From positions 1-64,000 of the IMG/VR virus record IMGVR_UViG_3300042691_026427: DNA of 64,000 nucleotides; one strand, written 5' to 3'. This document shows, piece by piece, positions 56,861 to 64,000 of this stretch. The notes beneath the pieces are model-generated. The model worked only from the letters and a program-made list of their open reading frames with translations. It did no database searches and was not told the DNA's origin. Every line of letters starts with the position of its first letter. Position 1 is the first letter of the stretch. Both the position numbers and the translations under genes were made by a program. Source of the DNA: a virus.

Positions 56861-57271
56861 TTAAGCAAGGTATGGGAAACCAGTTGTATTAGTAACCAAT
56901 GCAGCGTTTAGGTTAACGCTACCAACACCAACGCTAGTTAATGTTCTGATTTCGGTTTCTAAGAACTCAGCAAGAGTTTCGTTGTTTGTTCCGTCATATG
57001 TGTCTTGACCGTACTGGCCTTCAACCATGATGTCGAACATTTGACCAGCGTTAGAACCATCAGTGCGTAGAGCACTCATAGCAATAACAGTTACATTGCG
57101 ACGTAGAACGTCTAGAACTGCTTGAACGGCGCCTGTTGGGCCCATTTCTGTTGAAGCAAAGTTTGTACCGTTTACGGCCAAATCAATAGTAAAACCCATA
57201 ATGGTTCTACCGTTGAAGTTTCTAGAAACGTTTGCTAGTGTTGGGTTTTGTTTTGTAATTCCACCTGACAT
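56861..57271 (-). CDS. putative structural protein (136 aa)
   Basis: MSGGITKQNPTLANVSRNFN with beta-rich middle (IDLAVNGTNFASTEMGPTGA) and an ETEIRTLTSVGVGSVNL end. Short terminator-flanked gene with a late-type GCTAAATAA box near 57322. Resembles small virion or tail-tube-associated proteins; not assigned to a family. Confidence 0.62.
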   Translation of the reverse strand: MSGGITKQNPTLANVSRNFNGRTIMGFTIDLAVNGTNFASTEMGPTGAVQAVLDVLRRNVTVIAMSALRTDGSNAGQMFDIMVEGQYGQDTYDGTNNETLAEFLETEIRTLTSVGVGSVNLNAALVTNTTGFPYLA

Positions 57272-57332
57272 AATATTCTCCTATTTTGTGTCATACCCCT
57301 TCGGGGCTATTGTGCAATTATTTAGCCAGAAT

Positions 57333-57357
57333 GAAAAAAAATGCCTCAAATGGGCAA
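57333..57357 (-). terminator. rho-independent terminator
   Basis: TGCCC-ATTTGA-GGCA followed by eight T on the minus strand, after the 105-aa gene. Confidence 0.83.
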
Positions 57358-57360
57358 AAA

Positions 57361-57678
57361 TTAATCGTCTTTGACGTCACCTTCGATGATTGTAAGACCT
57401 TTGAGAACTTCCTTGTTATCTCGTAATTTACGTATGCTGCGAGTGAATTTAGCAGGATCGCTGCCTTTAATACTGTTGATGAACCTGCGCTCTAGCTCAT
57501 ATGCAGTTTCTGGATCAAAATTTTCTTTGATTAACTCTAATAGATTGATTGCACTGTTGATAACATGAGTTGCACGGCTTTCGATGACCAACTCGCTATC
57601 ACGTTTAACAGCTACTTCGTTTAATTCTTCTAACAGACTTTTGGTTTTACGTTGCACAGTGTTATAATCCTTCTGCAT
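57361..57678 (-). CDS. hypothetical protein (105 aa)
   Basis: All-helical: QRKTKSLLEELNEVAVKRDS and INLLELIKENFDPETAYELE, then KFTRSIRKLRDNKEV. AT-rich AATAAATA overlaps its ATG. Flanked by terminators on both sides. No family recognised. Confidence 0.64.
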   Translation of the reverse strand: MQKDYNTVQRKTKSLLEELNEVAVKRDSELVIESRATHVINSAINLLELIKENFDPETAYELERRFINSIKGSDPAKFTRSIRKLRDNKEVLKGLTIIEGDVKDD

Positions 57679-57759
57679 ATTTATTTTATTTGCTTACAGT
57701 ATAACACCTATTTTGGTAAACTGCTATCTTGTAAATTGTGGCAGTGCAACATATACTAG

Positions 57760-57767
57760 TATAAATA
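57760..57767 (+). promoter_or_regulatory. T4-type late promoter, perfect consensus
   Basis: TATAAATACT on the plus strand, about 50 nt upstream of the 58-aa gene at 57818. Confidence 0.78.
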
Positions 57768-57817
57768 CTATCAGTAGAAACCATGAGTCTCTACACTTTA
57801 ACACACAGGAAAACACA

Positions 57818-57994
57818 ATGAAATACATATCAGAAAAAATGCTAGCAATCTTGGAACGATTAGCCGAAATGTTCCCAGGATCTAGCTATCAAAGTAGCCT
57901 AGATTCTTATCTAGCAACCAAGGGCATTACCGATGCCGCACAGTTAGAACACTATGTTCGACAATTTAATTCTCAAAAGGAATCTTATCTATGA
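57818..57994 (+). CDS. small hypothetical protein (58 aa)
   Basis: Starts MKYISEKMLAILERLAEMFPG after an AGGAAAA site; helical with a GYR-like middle (YQSSLDSYLATKGITDAAQLE). Ends in ATGA overlap with the next gene. Plus-strand pocket within a minus-strand region. Confidence 0.66.
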   Translation: MKYISEKMLAILERLAEMFPGSSYQSSLDSYLATKGITDAAQLEHYVRQFNSQKESYL

Positions 57995-58113
57995 AAAAAT
58001 TACTAAACATTCTATACGAAATTGGCCTAAGCATTGGTCAAGCTCGTGCTGCCGCTGCTATGGCTCGTGCAGGCATGTACACCGAAGCACAGGCATTAAT
58101 GGCTGGCAAGTAA
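57991..58113 (+). CDS. very small hypothetical protein (40 aa)
   Basis: MKKLLNILYEIGLSIGQARA followed by an Ala/Met-rich helix ending LMAGK. The start is in an ATGA overlap with the preceding gene, which supports real translation. Resembles tiny late proteins known in T4-like marine phages; function unknown. Confidence 0.6.
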   Translation: MKKLLNILYEIGLSIGQARAAAAMARAGMYTEAQALMAGK

Positions 58114-58159
58114 TATTGTATTTTGTCAGACCGCTTTACAGATAACACTGTTGCCTGTA

Positions 58160-58168
58160 TAATAAATA
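58160..58168 (+). promoter_or_regulatory. T4-type late promoter
   Basis: TAATAAATACT on the plus strand, upstream of the 96-aa gene at 58223. Confidence 0.7.
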
Positions 58169-58222
58169 CTTAGACAGTAAATTAGTTACTGTTTATTCAG
58201 ACACATACACAAGGAGAAAAAT

Positions 58223-58513
58223 ATGTCTATTCCAGAAGTAAAATTACCAGAAGTAAAATTCAACAAGAACGGTTATGAAATCCGCACAGATATCTTAGCA
58301 ATGGCCAAGGATCTAGTACAATCGGAACACAGTGTAAAGTTTCATGGTTGGGAAATGTCCGCCAAGCGTGACGAAAAGACAGGCCAGATCGTTACGTCAG
58401 TAGGTATGCCAGAGTTTCCAGGACTTGATAAAGTTTTAGAAACCGCTGAAAAAATGTACGGTTTCGTCAACCAAAGTGTTAACACTGTAAATAAAGTTAC
58501 CACTAAAAAATAA
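58223..58513 (+). CDS. small hypothetical protein (96 aa)
   Basis: AAGGAGAAAAAT then ATG. MSIPEVKLPEVKFNKNGYEI, with a short repeated PEVK-type opening and a basic, Lys-rich end (NTVNKVTTKK). It lies between a late promoter and a bidirectional terminator. No family recognised. Confidence 0.66.
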   Translation: MSIPEVKLPEVKFNKNGYEIRTDILAMAKDLVQSEHSVKFHGWEMSAKRDEKTGQIVTSVGMPEFPGLDKVLETAEKMYGFVNQSVNTVNKVTTKK

Positions 58514-58558
58514 TATAATATAATTATAATAATATAGGTGCATAGCACGTTAAAATAA

Positions 58559-58583
58559 TAAAAGGGCGTTAAACGCCCTTTTA
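58559..58583. terminator. bidirectional rho-independent terminator
   Basis: AAAAGGGCG-TTAAA-CGCCCTTTT with A/T tracts on both sides, shared by the 96-aa gene and the convergent metalloprotease gene. Confidence 0.9.
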
Positions 58584-59003
58584 TTTTGATCTTACAATAT
58601 ATATTTTGTCTATGGAAAAAAACTGTGGATGATCTTTTGCAAAATTTCTCATTATGATGCCTGCTTGTCCGTTGGCTTCATTTTCTTCATTGCTGCCCGT
58701 GTCTCCGCTATGCGGATCTAATCTGTTTTCAATATCTTGTTTGTAATGAACAAGCTCGTGTGCAAATGTTCTTAAAATGTCAATCGGGTGTCTATTTAAT
58801 ACTGCCAGTATAATTGAAGAATCTTCAGTGGAGTATCTTCCAAATGTCGGTTGATCGTCTTCTGGGACTTTGTCTACTAGAGAAATTTTAGGTAAGCTAG
58901 GTAAATCTAGTTCTGATTTTATAAAGGGAAGAAACTTTTCAAGAGCATCTAGCAAATCAACTTTGCCGCCCACGGATTCTCTTAAAAGTTCAGTTACCTT
59001 CAT
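58581..59003 (-). CDS. HExxH metalloprotease with capsid-targeting-like N-terminus
   Basis: 140 residues. FAHELVHYKQDIE holds the zinc-binding H-E-x-x-H (about residues 84-88) with a downstream ENEANGQA Glu. The start MKVTELLRESVGG resembles the T4 head-targeting signal, cut expected at L-R-E|S. A CTAAATAC late box ends 6 nt before the ATG with no ribosome site. The combination suggests a protease packaged in the head and delivered into the host. Proteolytic activity is inferred from the motif. Confidence 0.72.
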   Translation of the reverse strand: MKVTELLRESVGGKVDLLDALEKFLPFIKSELDLPSLPKISLVDKVPEDDQPTFGRYSTEDSSIILAVLNRHPIDILRTFAHELVHYKQDIENRLDPHSGDTGSNEENEANGQAGIIMRNFAKDHPQFFSIDKIYIVRSK

Positions 59004-59111
59004 ATAGTGTATTTAGTGCTCACTTTTAATTTCGGAGTAGCGAATTCCTAGATCAGCCCAGCAGCCGGGCCACACATACCGTTACGAGTAACGGGTCCTA
59101 AGGTGTGTTCT
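59004..59111. ncRNA. short hairpin-rich spacer
   Basis: CCGTTA-CGAG-TAACGG is nested in an ACACAT/GTGTGT stem, beside GCCC-AGCAGCC-GGGC. It may be a structured RNA, or a 3' end of the gene at 59112-59441. No ORF. Confidence 0.38.
59010..59017 (-). promoter_or_regulatory. T4-type late promoter (leaderless configuration)
   Basis: ACTAAATAC followed by ACTAT and the ATG of the metalloprotease gene. Confidence 0.62.
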
Positions 59112-59441
59112 TTATGCCCACGGTGAATCGATTACGATCACTGGGGGATTTAATTTTAGATCAATCTGTCTGGTAACTTCTGTTTCAGCCATTACACGAT
59201 CGACTCCATTTGTCCAAAGCCAACTAATAACTTGAGATTCTGTAAGATCTTCTAACTGACTAAATTCAGCGCCTTCGGGCCAAATATTGGCAAATCCTTC
59301 AGTAGTACCAGTATGTGTTACTTGTCCTACTGTTGTAGTACCATTTACACTATACCATACTTTGCTGATAAATTTTTCAATTCCGTAGTGGCCAGGCAAA
59401 CATTCAATTTTATCTACTTTCCAAGAGATGTCAATACTCAT
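59112..59441 (-). CDS. hypothetical protein (109 aa)
   Basis: MSIDISWKVDKIECLPGHYG, beta-rich, with FANIWPEGAEFSQLEDLTE and LKLNPPVIVIDSPWA at the end. GATAAATA late box at 59461-59468 and AAAGGAG before the ATG. Resembles small phage proteins of unknown function. Confidence 0.64.
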   Translation of the reverse strand: MSIDISWKVDKIECLPGHYGIEKFISKVWYSVNGTTTVGQVTHTGTTEGFANIWPEGAEFSQLEDLTESQVISWLWTNGVDRVMAETEVTRQIDLKLNPPVIVIDSPWA

Positions 59442-59460
59442 ACTAACTCCTTTAATGTAA

Positions 59461-59468
59461 TATTTATC
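59461..59468 (-). promoter_or_regulatory. T4-type late promoter
   Basis: GATAAATATT upstream of the 109-aa gene, followed by AAAGGAG. Confidence 0.68.
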
Positions 59469-59473
59469 TTATA

Positions 59474-60142
59474 TTACGGAAGTAATTTTCTATAGATATC
59501 GTAAATGGCTTCGGCTGTAGGTCCTAAATAGTCATCGTTTGCAATTCCGTAGTCAATTTCAGTAATCCAAAACATTCTCAATTCAAGTTCGGCTTGTTTC
59601 TCAATTAAGAACTCTAATGGATGAAATGTCATATGATCTACTGTAGGAACTTTAGGATATGCAATCAATCGACCATTTTCATTATTAAAAATCCAACGAT
59701 GATGCATTGTTCCTCTAAAATTGCCTTCTCTACGTTGTAGTTCATTGTACTTGCTAGGAACAGCAATAAATCCCTGTTCTGCAATTCTAGGTAACATATC
59801 TAGTACCAGCATAGGATTGGCTAAATCTTCAAGAGTATGAGTACAATTAACAAAAGTAAATTTCCCGTGTTGCTCGACATAATCTAGCAAAGGTTTCCAA
59901 TCTTCATACTTGTTCATATTGCCTACAAATCCGTGAACTCCTTCAAAGCTAGTAGGCAGTATGTCAAACGTGTGAGTTAGAAATTCCTTATTAAAAGGAT
60001 TGTGGCTCGCACCAACATCGATAAGACTAAATTTCTCACCTCTATTGGCTTTTAGTCCTGTCACGGCATCTATTACCTCGGGTCTTAGATGCCATGGCCA
60101 TTCTTGTGTTTCTCTTGCGTTTAAGTATATTTGTTGTGCCAT
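59474..60142 (-). CDS. methyltransferase-like protein (Rossmann-type)
   Basis: 222 residues. FSLIDVGASHNPFNKEFLT is a motif-I-like glycine strand and FVNCTHTLEDLANPMLVLDM the post-I region of class I SAM enzymes, but the Gly-rich loop is reduced (GASHNP), so SAM binding is uncertain. Adjacent to the giant glycosyltransferase with a one-base overlap, it may modify the same glycan. Confidence 0.62.
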   Translation of the reverse strand: MAQQIYLNARETQEWPWHLRPEVIDAVTGLKANRGEKFSLIDVGASHNPFNKEFLTHTFDILPTSFEGVHGFVGNMNKYEDWKPLLDYVEQHGKFTFVNCTHTLEDLANPMLVLDMLPRIAEQGFIAVPSKYNELQRREGNFRGTMHHRWIFNNENGRLIAYPKVPTVDHMTFHPLEFLIEKQAELELRMFWITEIDYGIANDDYLGPTAEAIYDIYRKLLP

Positions 60143-63100
60143 TATTCTACTCTAAATGTCCATGAACCGTGATGTCCGCACAAAATTGTAGTGTCCGCCC
60201 AGATTTGTTTTCCTTGAGCCTTAGCTTTTAGACAAAAGTATACATCTTCACTGATTGTATATTGATGATCTAATGCACTTTTATAAAGGAAGTGAGGATA
60301 TTCAATACTGGTAAACACATCTTTCTTGATTAGAACACAGCCGAATCCACAACTGTCGACTTCAACTAGACCCCTGCCTTTTAGTTGTTCCCAAGGAACA
60401 TGAGTTACGCCACCATGTTCGTTTCTTTTCATAACTTCTATGCAATGCTTGCCCGGAATTCGCTGTATATAAAGACCTGTCACCATGTCTTTGTTATGTG
60501 TTAACATTTTTTTCAATGTGTCAGCTGGAAAACTGATGTCAGAATCTACTGCAAATAGATAATCATAAGGTCCCTTGACAATCCAGTCTGCAATTAAATT
60601 TCTAACTTGTTCAACTTGATATCCATAAAAATATTGAAACTCTGCTTCGTATCCATCTGGTATTTCTAAGTCGTAGATACTTTTAAAAGTTTCTGCTTCA
60701 ATTAGATTTTTGTTAGGAATAGCAATGAGAATTCTTTTCTTGGGCACCTGTGGTGGTACAGGTTGCATGGTGTTTAGTTGTAGCTTGGTAGCAGCTTCAA
60801 CTCTTCTTTGCGGAATCTGTTCTATTGTTTTCATATTTTTGTTTAAAATCTTTCCTGCTGTCTTATTTTGTTCTTGACCGTTGATTTTATAATCATTCAA
60901 AGGATTAATGTCATTGTAATTATACACAATATCTGAGTTAACAAATATTCTTGCAGGATCACACTGTTCTAATGGATTATAGAATGTAGAATTGTCGCCG
61001 CCAGCTTTGAACCATTGACCATTTTCATCTTTGAATTCGCTTTCGGGAATGTCTTTAATTAACTTAGCTTTGTAAGTTCTCAAATGTGTATAAGGCATAT
61101 TCCAGTTGAATCGATAGTTTCTATAATTTTTAGAATCTTTGATTTCTGGAGGATAGGGCTGACTGATTAACGGAATATTATCAACCATACTCCAGCTAGA
61201 CCCATAGACAAAGTCAGCATCTTGATGCAGTTCATTGTAATAGGTGAAAATGTCATTTCTGTTGGCAAGACTGTCGTCGCCGTCTAGCAACATTATAATA
61301 TCATCATCGTCGAGCTCTAAGTTTTTAATCATAGTAACTTGATTAGCTACCGCACTGCCGTTTCTTGTTTGATTTTTAATTAAAACAAATTTTTGTCTCA
61401 ATGTATCTGGCAAACAATCAATTGCTTCTTTTGCTAAATCAAGCCCATTGTCTTCTGAACAATCGTCTATTAGATAATGGACATAGTTATCATAATCCTG
61501 TGCTGCAACACTTTCAACACACTTTGCAATATAAGGTGCAGCATTCCAGAACGGACTGATAACAACTATTCTTTTCTCGTCTGAAATTTTAGGGCAAGTC
61601 CACAATTCAGGTCCAGATGTTTTCCTGCCAAATATTTTATTGTATTTGGCTGCAAAATAATTGCTTCGCTGAAATTCGCCTCGTTGAATATGCAAACCTA
61701 ATTTGGAATATAAATGATGTTTCCACTGTAATGCAGTGACATCCCAACCTACTAGGTCCTTAATTTCATCGAGTGCTTCTTGACGTCTACGCAATTCTTT
61801 TGGATTCCTATGCACATCTAACACTAACTTGACAAAGTCATCTGCTTGTTTTTCTGGATTGATATGTGGAAATAGTCCGTTGGGCACTATTGCATAGTCA
61901 ATCATCCAGCTGTGCTCAGTTGCAGTTTCTTCCAATGCACCAAATCTGCAGGTAATCAACGGTGTGTTAGCATACAGACTTTCTAAGGTACTAATGCCGT
62001 AAGTTTCCGGTAATTCTGCTGGGAATATAAAATAACTAGCTTCTGCAGAAATTTCTGCAACTTTTTGTTGACTGATTACTCCGGTAAATTCAATGCTAGA
62101 GTCATTGATAGAATTACCAACTAAATCTCTAAAATGCTTTTCTTGATCATCACCTGCAAATGCATTGCCTAGCTTGTAAAATCCGCCTATTACTTTTAGT
62201 CTTGCTTTGGGAATAGACTGTTTGACTCTAGGCCAAATGACATGCAACAGACTACGCAGTCCTTTGCTCATATTTGCATTGAAGAAAAACAAGTTGGGAT
62301 CTTTTTTATCTAGATCAACTTTATCAAAGTATTTTGTAATTCCGTTACGTGTGATCCACATGTGTTTTCGTAACACTTCGTAATTGCGAGGCTTACCGTG
62401 ATTGCAATTTGTCACATAAGTTGTGTGGAAATCACTTAAACACCAGATTTCATCTACAGCACCGCTGATAACTAGATCCTCGATAGTGTCGTCACCCCAG
62501 CTGAATGTGTCATGCATCCAGAATACTTTAAACTTGGCATTTTCTCTTAACCGTTTGAACATGTCATAAGGATACTGTCGTGCAGTATTGATCCTTAATT
62601 CATAGAAAGGTTCTGTAACAAATGGCATGACAGTTCTTGAACTGATTACCACATCATAGTTGCAAGGATCATCGGCAATGTCGGTAATGGGTCTATATGT
62701 AACTCCGCTATATGTGCCAGGTGCGCTGTCATCTTCATTACAACCGTTAAACACTGTTACATCAAATCCGATCTTCACTAGATTTTTTGCAACTAAAATA
62801 ACAGCACTTTCACTACCACCAAGACCTCTTCGATCCAACGTACCACCGTCGTAACTCATTCCAGGAATGTCTACAATAGCCAGTCGTACTCGAGCGCCTT
62901 CTTGATGTACAGGTACTGTTACTTGCGGGATAATAATTTCTTCCGGGTTCATAAACTTTCTGCCAAAAGTTTTGTGAACACGATAGTTGATCCAATCGGC
63001 ACGAGCCTTGTCTTCCTTGGATAATTCTAAACCTAGCTTATAAAAGAAATGTTGTTTCCATTGAACAGCTACAGTATCCCATGTGCTGACATCTTTTACA

Positions 63101-64000
63101 GCATTACAGGCATATTGTTTTTGCTGATGCAGATAAGGATTGTTTACAGCAGCAACGACCATCTGTGTAAATTTCTCAAACTGCTGACCCGGATCGATGT
63201 TTGGAAACAACCCATTGGGAACTACAGCATAGTCAATCATATAACTGGCTGCTTCTGTTGCAGTTTCTTCCATTGCACCGAATCTAGTGCCCAACACAGG
63301 AGTGTTATAGTTAATAGATTCTAATGTTGCAATTCCACTAGTTTCTGGAAATGCGCCAGGGTAAATCATATAAGATGATTTGGCCACAATTTCTGCAATC
63401 TGCGGTTGGGGAATAATACCAGTAAATTCTACACTGGCATCATTCTTATACATTTCCTGAAGTCTTAGTACAGTATGTCCTGCTTCATTTAAGGGCTCAT
63501 TGGGAAACTGATAGTAACCACCGATGATTTTTAATTTAGCCTGAGGTATTGCTTGTTTGACTCTGGGCCAAATATGTTCCAATAATGGAACCATACCTTT
63601 GGTAACGCTGGCGTTGTAAACAAACTGAAATGGATCTTTGGCTTTTACATCAACCCATTCGATCCAACGATTCATTGCGTTACGTGTTTGGAAGATTTTG
63701 TTTTTTAATACTTCAAAATTTCTACGGGGACCATGTTGATTGTTGGTAATATAATTGGTATGCCAATCACTTAGTGTAAACAATTCATTGATATAGCCTT
63801 TGACTACCAGTTCCTCTAGGATGTGATCACCCCAAAGGAACGTATCCTGCATCCAAAGAATTTTCAACTGTCCAGGACGTTGAACTTGTCGCCAAGTGTC
63901 AAAGTCATGATCTCGTGGCGGCGGCTGCTTGACTTGATCATAGAGATGCGATGGCGTAAAAGGAATAACAGTTCTTTGACTGATAACAATATCAAAGTCA
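60142..64000 (-). CDS. giant multidomain glycosyltransferase (5' end outside window)
   Basis: At least 1286 residues; the frame is open to the right edge, so the usual start near 63867 (a TTG) is not real. Two tandem GT4-type units (each about 400 residues, with LKIIGGYYQFP then EFTGIIPQPQIAEIVAKSSY and the E-x7-E-like FPETSGIATLE) are followed by a GT2 domain (VISPFWNAAPYIAKCVESVA, LLDGDDSLANRNDI) and a second GT-A domain (YDYLFAVDSDISFPADTL, DSCGFGC). The two GT4 units are near duplicates, showing internal duplication. It probably builds a repeating glycan on the virion or host. Confidence 0.85.
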   Translation of the reverse strand, partial: DFDIVISQRTVIPFTPSHLYDQVKQPPPRDHDFDTWRQVQRPGQLKILWMQDTFLWGDHILEELVVKGYINELFTLSDWHTNYITNNQHGPRRNFEVLKNKIFQTRNAMNRWIEWVDVKAKDPFQFVYNASVTKGMVPLLEHIWPRVKQAIPQAKLKIIGGYYQFPNEPLNEAGHTVLRLQEMYKNDASVEFTGIIPQPQIAEIVAKSSYMIYPGAFPETSGIATLESINYNTPVLGTRFGAMEETATEAASYMIDYAVVPNGLFPNIDPGQQFEKFTQMVVAAVNNPYLHQQKQYACNAVKDVSTWDTVAVQWKQHFFYKLGLELSKEDKARADWINYRVHKTFGRKFMNPEEIIIPQVTVPVHQEGARVRLAIVDIPGMSYDGGTLDRRGLGGSESAVILVAKNLVKIGFDVTVFNGCNEDDSAPGTYSGVTYRPITDIADDPCNYDVVISSRTVMPFVTEPFYELRINTARQYPYDMFKRLRENAKFKVFWMHDTFSWGDDTIEDLVISGAVDEIWCLSDFHTTYVTNCNHGKPRNYEVLRKHMWITRNGITKYFDKVDLDKKDPNLFFFNANMSKGLRSLLHVIWPRVKQSIPKARLKVIGGFYKLGNAFAGDDQEKHFRDLVGNSINDSSIEFTGVISQQKVAEISAEASYFIFPAELPETYGISTLESLYANTPLITCRFGALEETATEHSWMIDYAIVPNGLFPHINPEKQADDFVKLVLDVHRNPKELRRRQEALDEIKDLVGWDVTALQWKHHLYSKLGLHIQRGEFQRSNYFAAKYNKIFGRKTSGPELWTCPKISDEKRIVVISPFWNAAPYIAKCVESVAAQDYDNYVHYLIDDCSEDNGLDLAKEAIDCLPDTLRQKFVLIKNQTRNGSAVANQVTMIKNLELDDDDIIMLLDGDDSLANRNDIFTYYNELHQDADFVYGSSWSMVDNIPLISQPYPPEIKDSKNYRNYRFNWNMPYTHLRTYKAKLIKDIPESEFKDENGQWFKAGGDNSTFYNPLEQCDPARIFVNSDIVYNYNDINPLNDYKINGQEQNKTAGKILNKNMKTIEQIPQRRVEAATKLQLNTMQPVPPQVPKKRILIAIPNKNLIEAETFKSIYDLEIPDGYEAEFQYFYGYQVEQVRNLIADWIVKGPYDYLFAVDSDISFPADTLKKMLTHNKDMVTGLYIQRIPGKHCIEVMKRNEHGGVTHVPWEQLKGRGLVEVDSCGFGCVLIKKDVFTSIEYPHFLYKSALDHQYTISEDVYFCLKAKAQGKQIWADTTILCGHHGSWTFRVE

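Overview
The window reads as part of the genome of a large T4-like (contractile-tailed) lytic bacteriophage with a low to moderate GC content. The evidence is: a dense tRNA array; T4-type late promoters (TATAAATA and close variants) in front of many genes; class Ia ribonucleotide reductase nrdA/nrdB with a glutaredoxin; a DexA-like exonuclease; virion-type proteins; and at least three to five proteins whose N-termini look like T4 capsid-targeting sequences. Ribosomal protein S21, ClpX, ClpS, Hsp20, heme oxygenase with a bilin reductase, and curli-type CsgG/CsgF suggest an aquatic phage related to pelagimyophage-like or cyanophage-like groups. The host cannot be fixed from the sequence. No integrase, transposase, rRNA or CRISPR array was seen.

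Layout. (1) 0.1-3.4 kb, minus strand: 24 recognisable tRNA genes, a PD-(D/E)XK endonuclease-like gene, and a set of non-tRNA structured elements. A 25th tRNA (Arg-UCU) sits alone at 12.9 kb. Consensus sigma70 promoters (TTGACA, 17 nt, TATAAT-like) drive these, including three tandem copies at 4.07-4.28 kb. (2) 4.3-12.3 kb, plus strand: a tightly packed sugar operon with glycosyltransferases, an RfbH-like dehydrase, a thiamine-diphosphate enzyme, two SDR enzymes, a cupin, a DJ-1/PfpI protein and a HAD phosphatase. It ends at a bidirectional terminator. (3) 13.1-14.6 kb, plus: three small membrane or accessory genes and a fatty acid desaturase, then about 450 nt of hairpin-rich sequence without a gene. 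(4) 23.3-15.1 kb, minus: CsgF, CsgG, two curlin-repeat proteins, a FecR-domain protein and a CHASE2-adenylate/guanylate cyclase. (5) 30-23.4 kb, minus: DnaK, Hsp20, ClpS, heme oxygenase, alpha/beta hydrolase, bilin reductase and a large putative internal head protein. (6) 33.5-30 kb, minus: phosphoesterase, a tandem family of small paralogous proteins and a PfkB kinase. (7) 35.8-33.8 kb, minus: a promoter, two tandem structured RNAs and a TROVE/Ro60-like vWA protein. (8) 60-35.8 kb, minus: DexA, S21, ClpX, virion and membrane proteins, glutaredoxin, NrdB, aldolase, SOD, NrdA, tail-fibre-like beta-helix protein, RecB-like nuclease and head-associated proteins. (9) 59.5-64 kb: a methyltransferase-like protein and a giant multidomain glycosyltransferase cut by the window edge.

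The most striking observation is an RNA family. Six elements on the minus strand share the pattern AGGnnnn-nnn-CAGCAA (one copy CTGCAA) ... nnnnCCTGTT, with a closing stem whose bases covary between copies. Two lie in tandem behind a consensus promoter directly upstream of the TROVE/Ro60-like gene; four lie inside the tRNA array. One of these encloses a circularly permuted tRNA-like fold with a capped acceptor stem. This is the architecture described for bacterial YrlA-type Y RNAs, the partners of Ro60. I infer a phage-encoded Ro60/Y-RNA-like ribonucleoprotein system. A second notable system is the curli-type secretion operon with its own FecR/CHASE2-cyclase pair.
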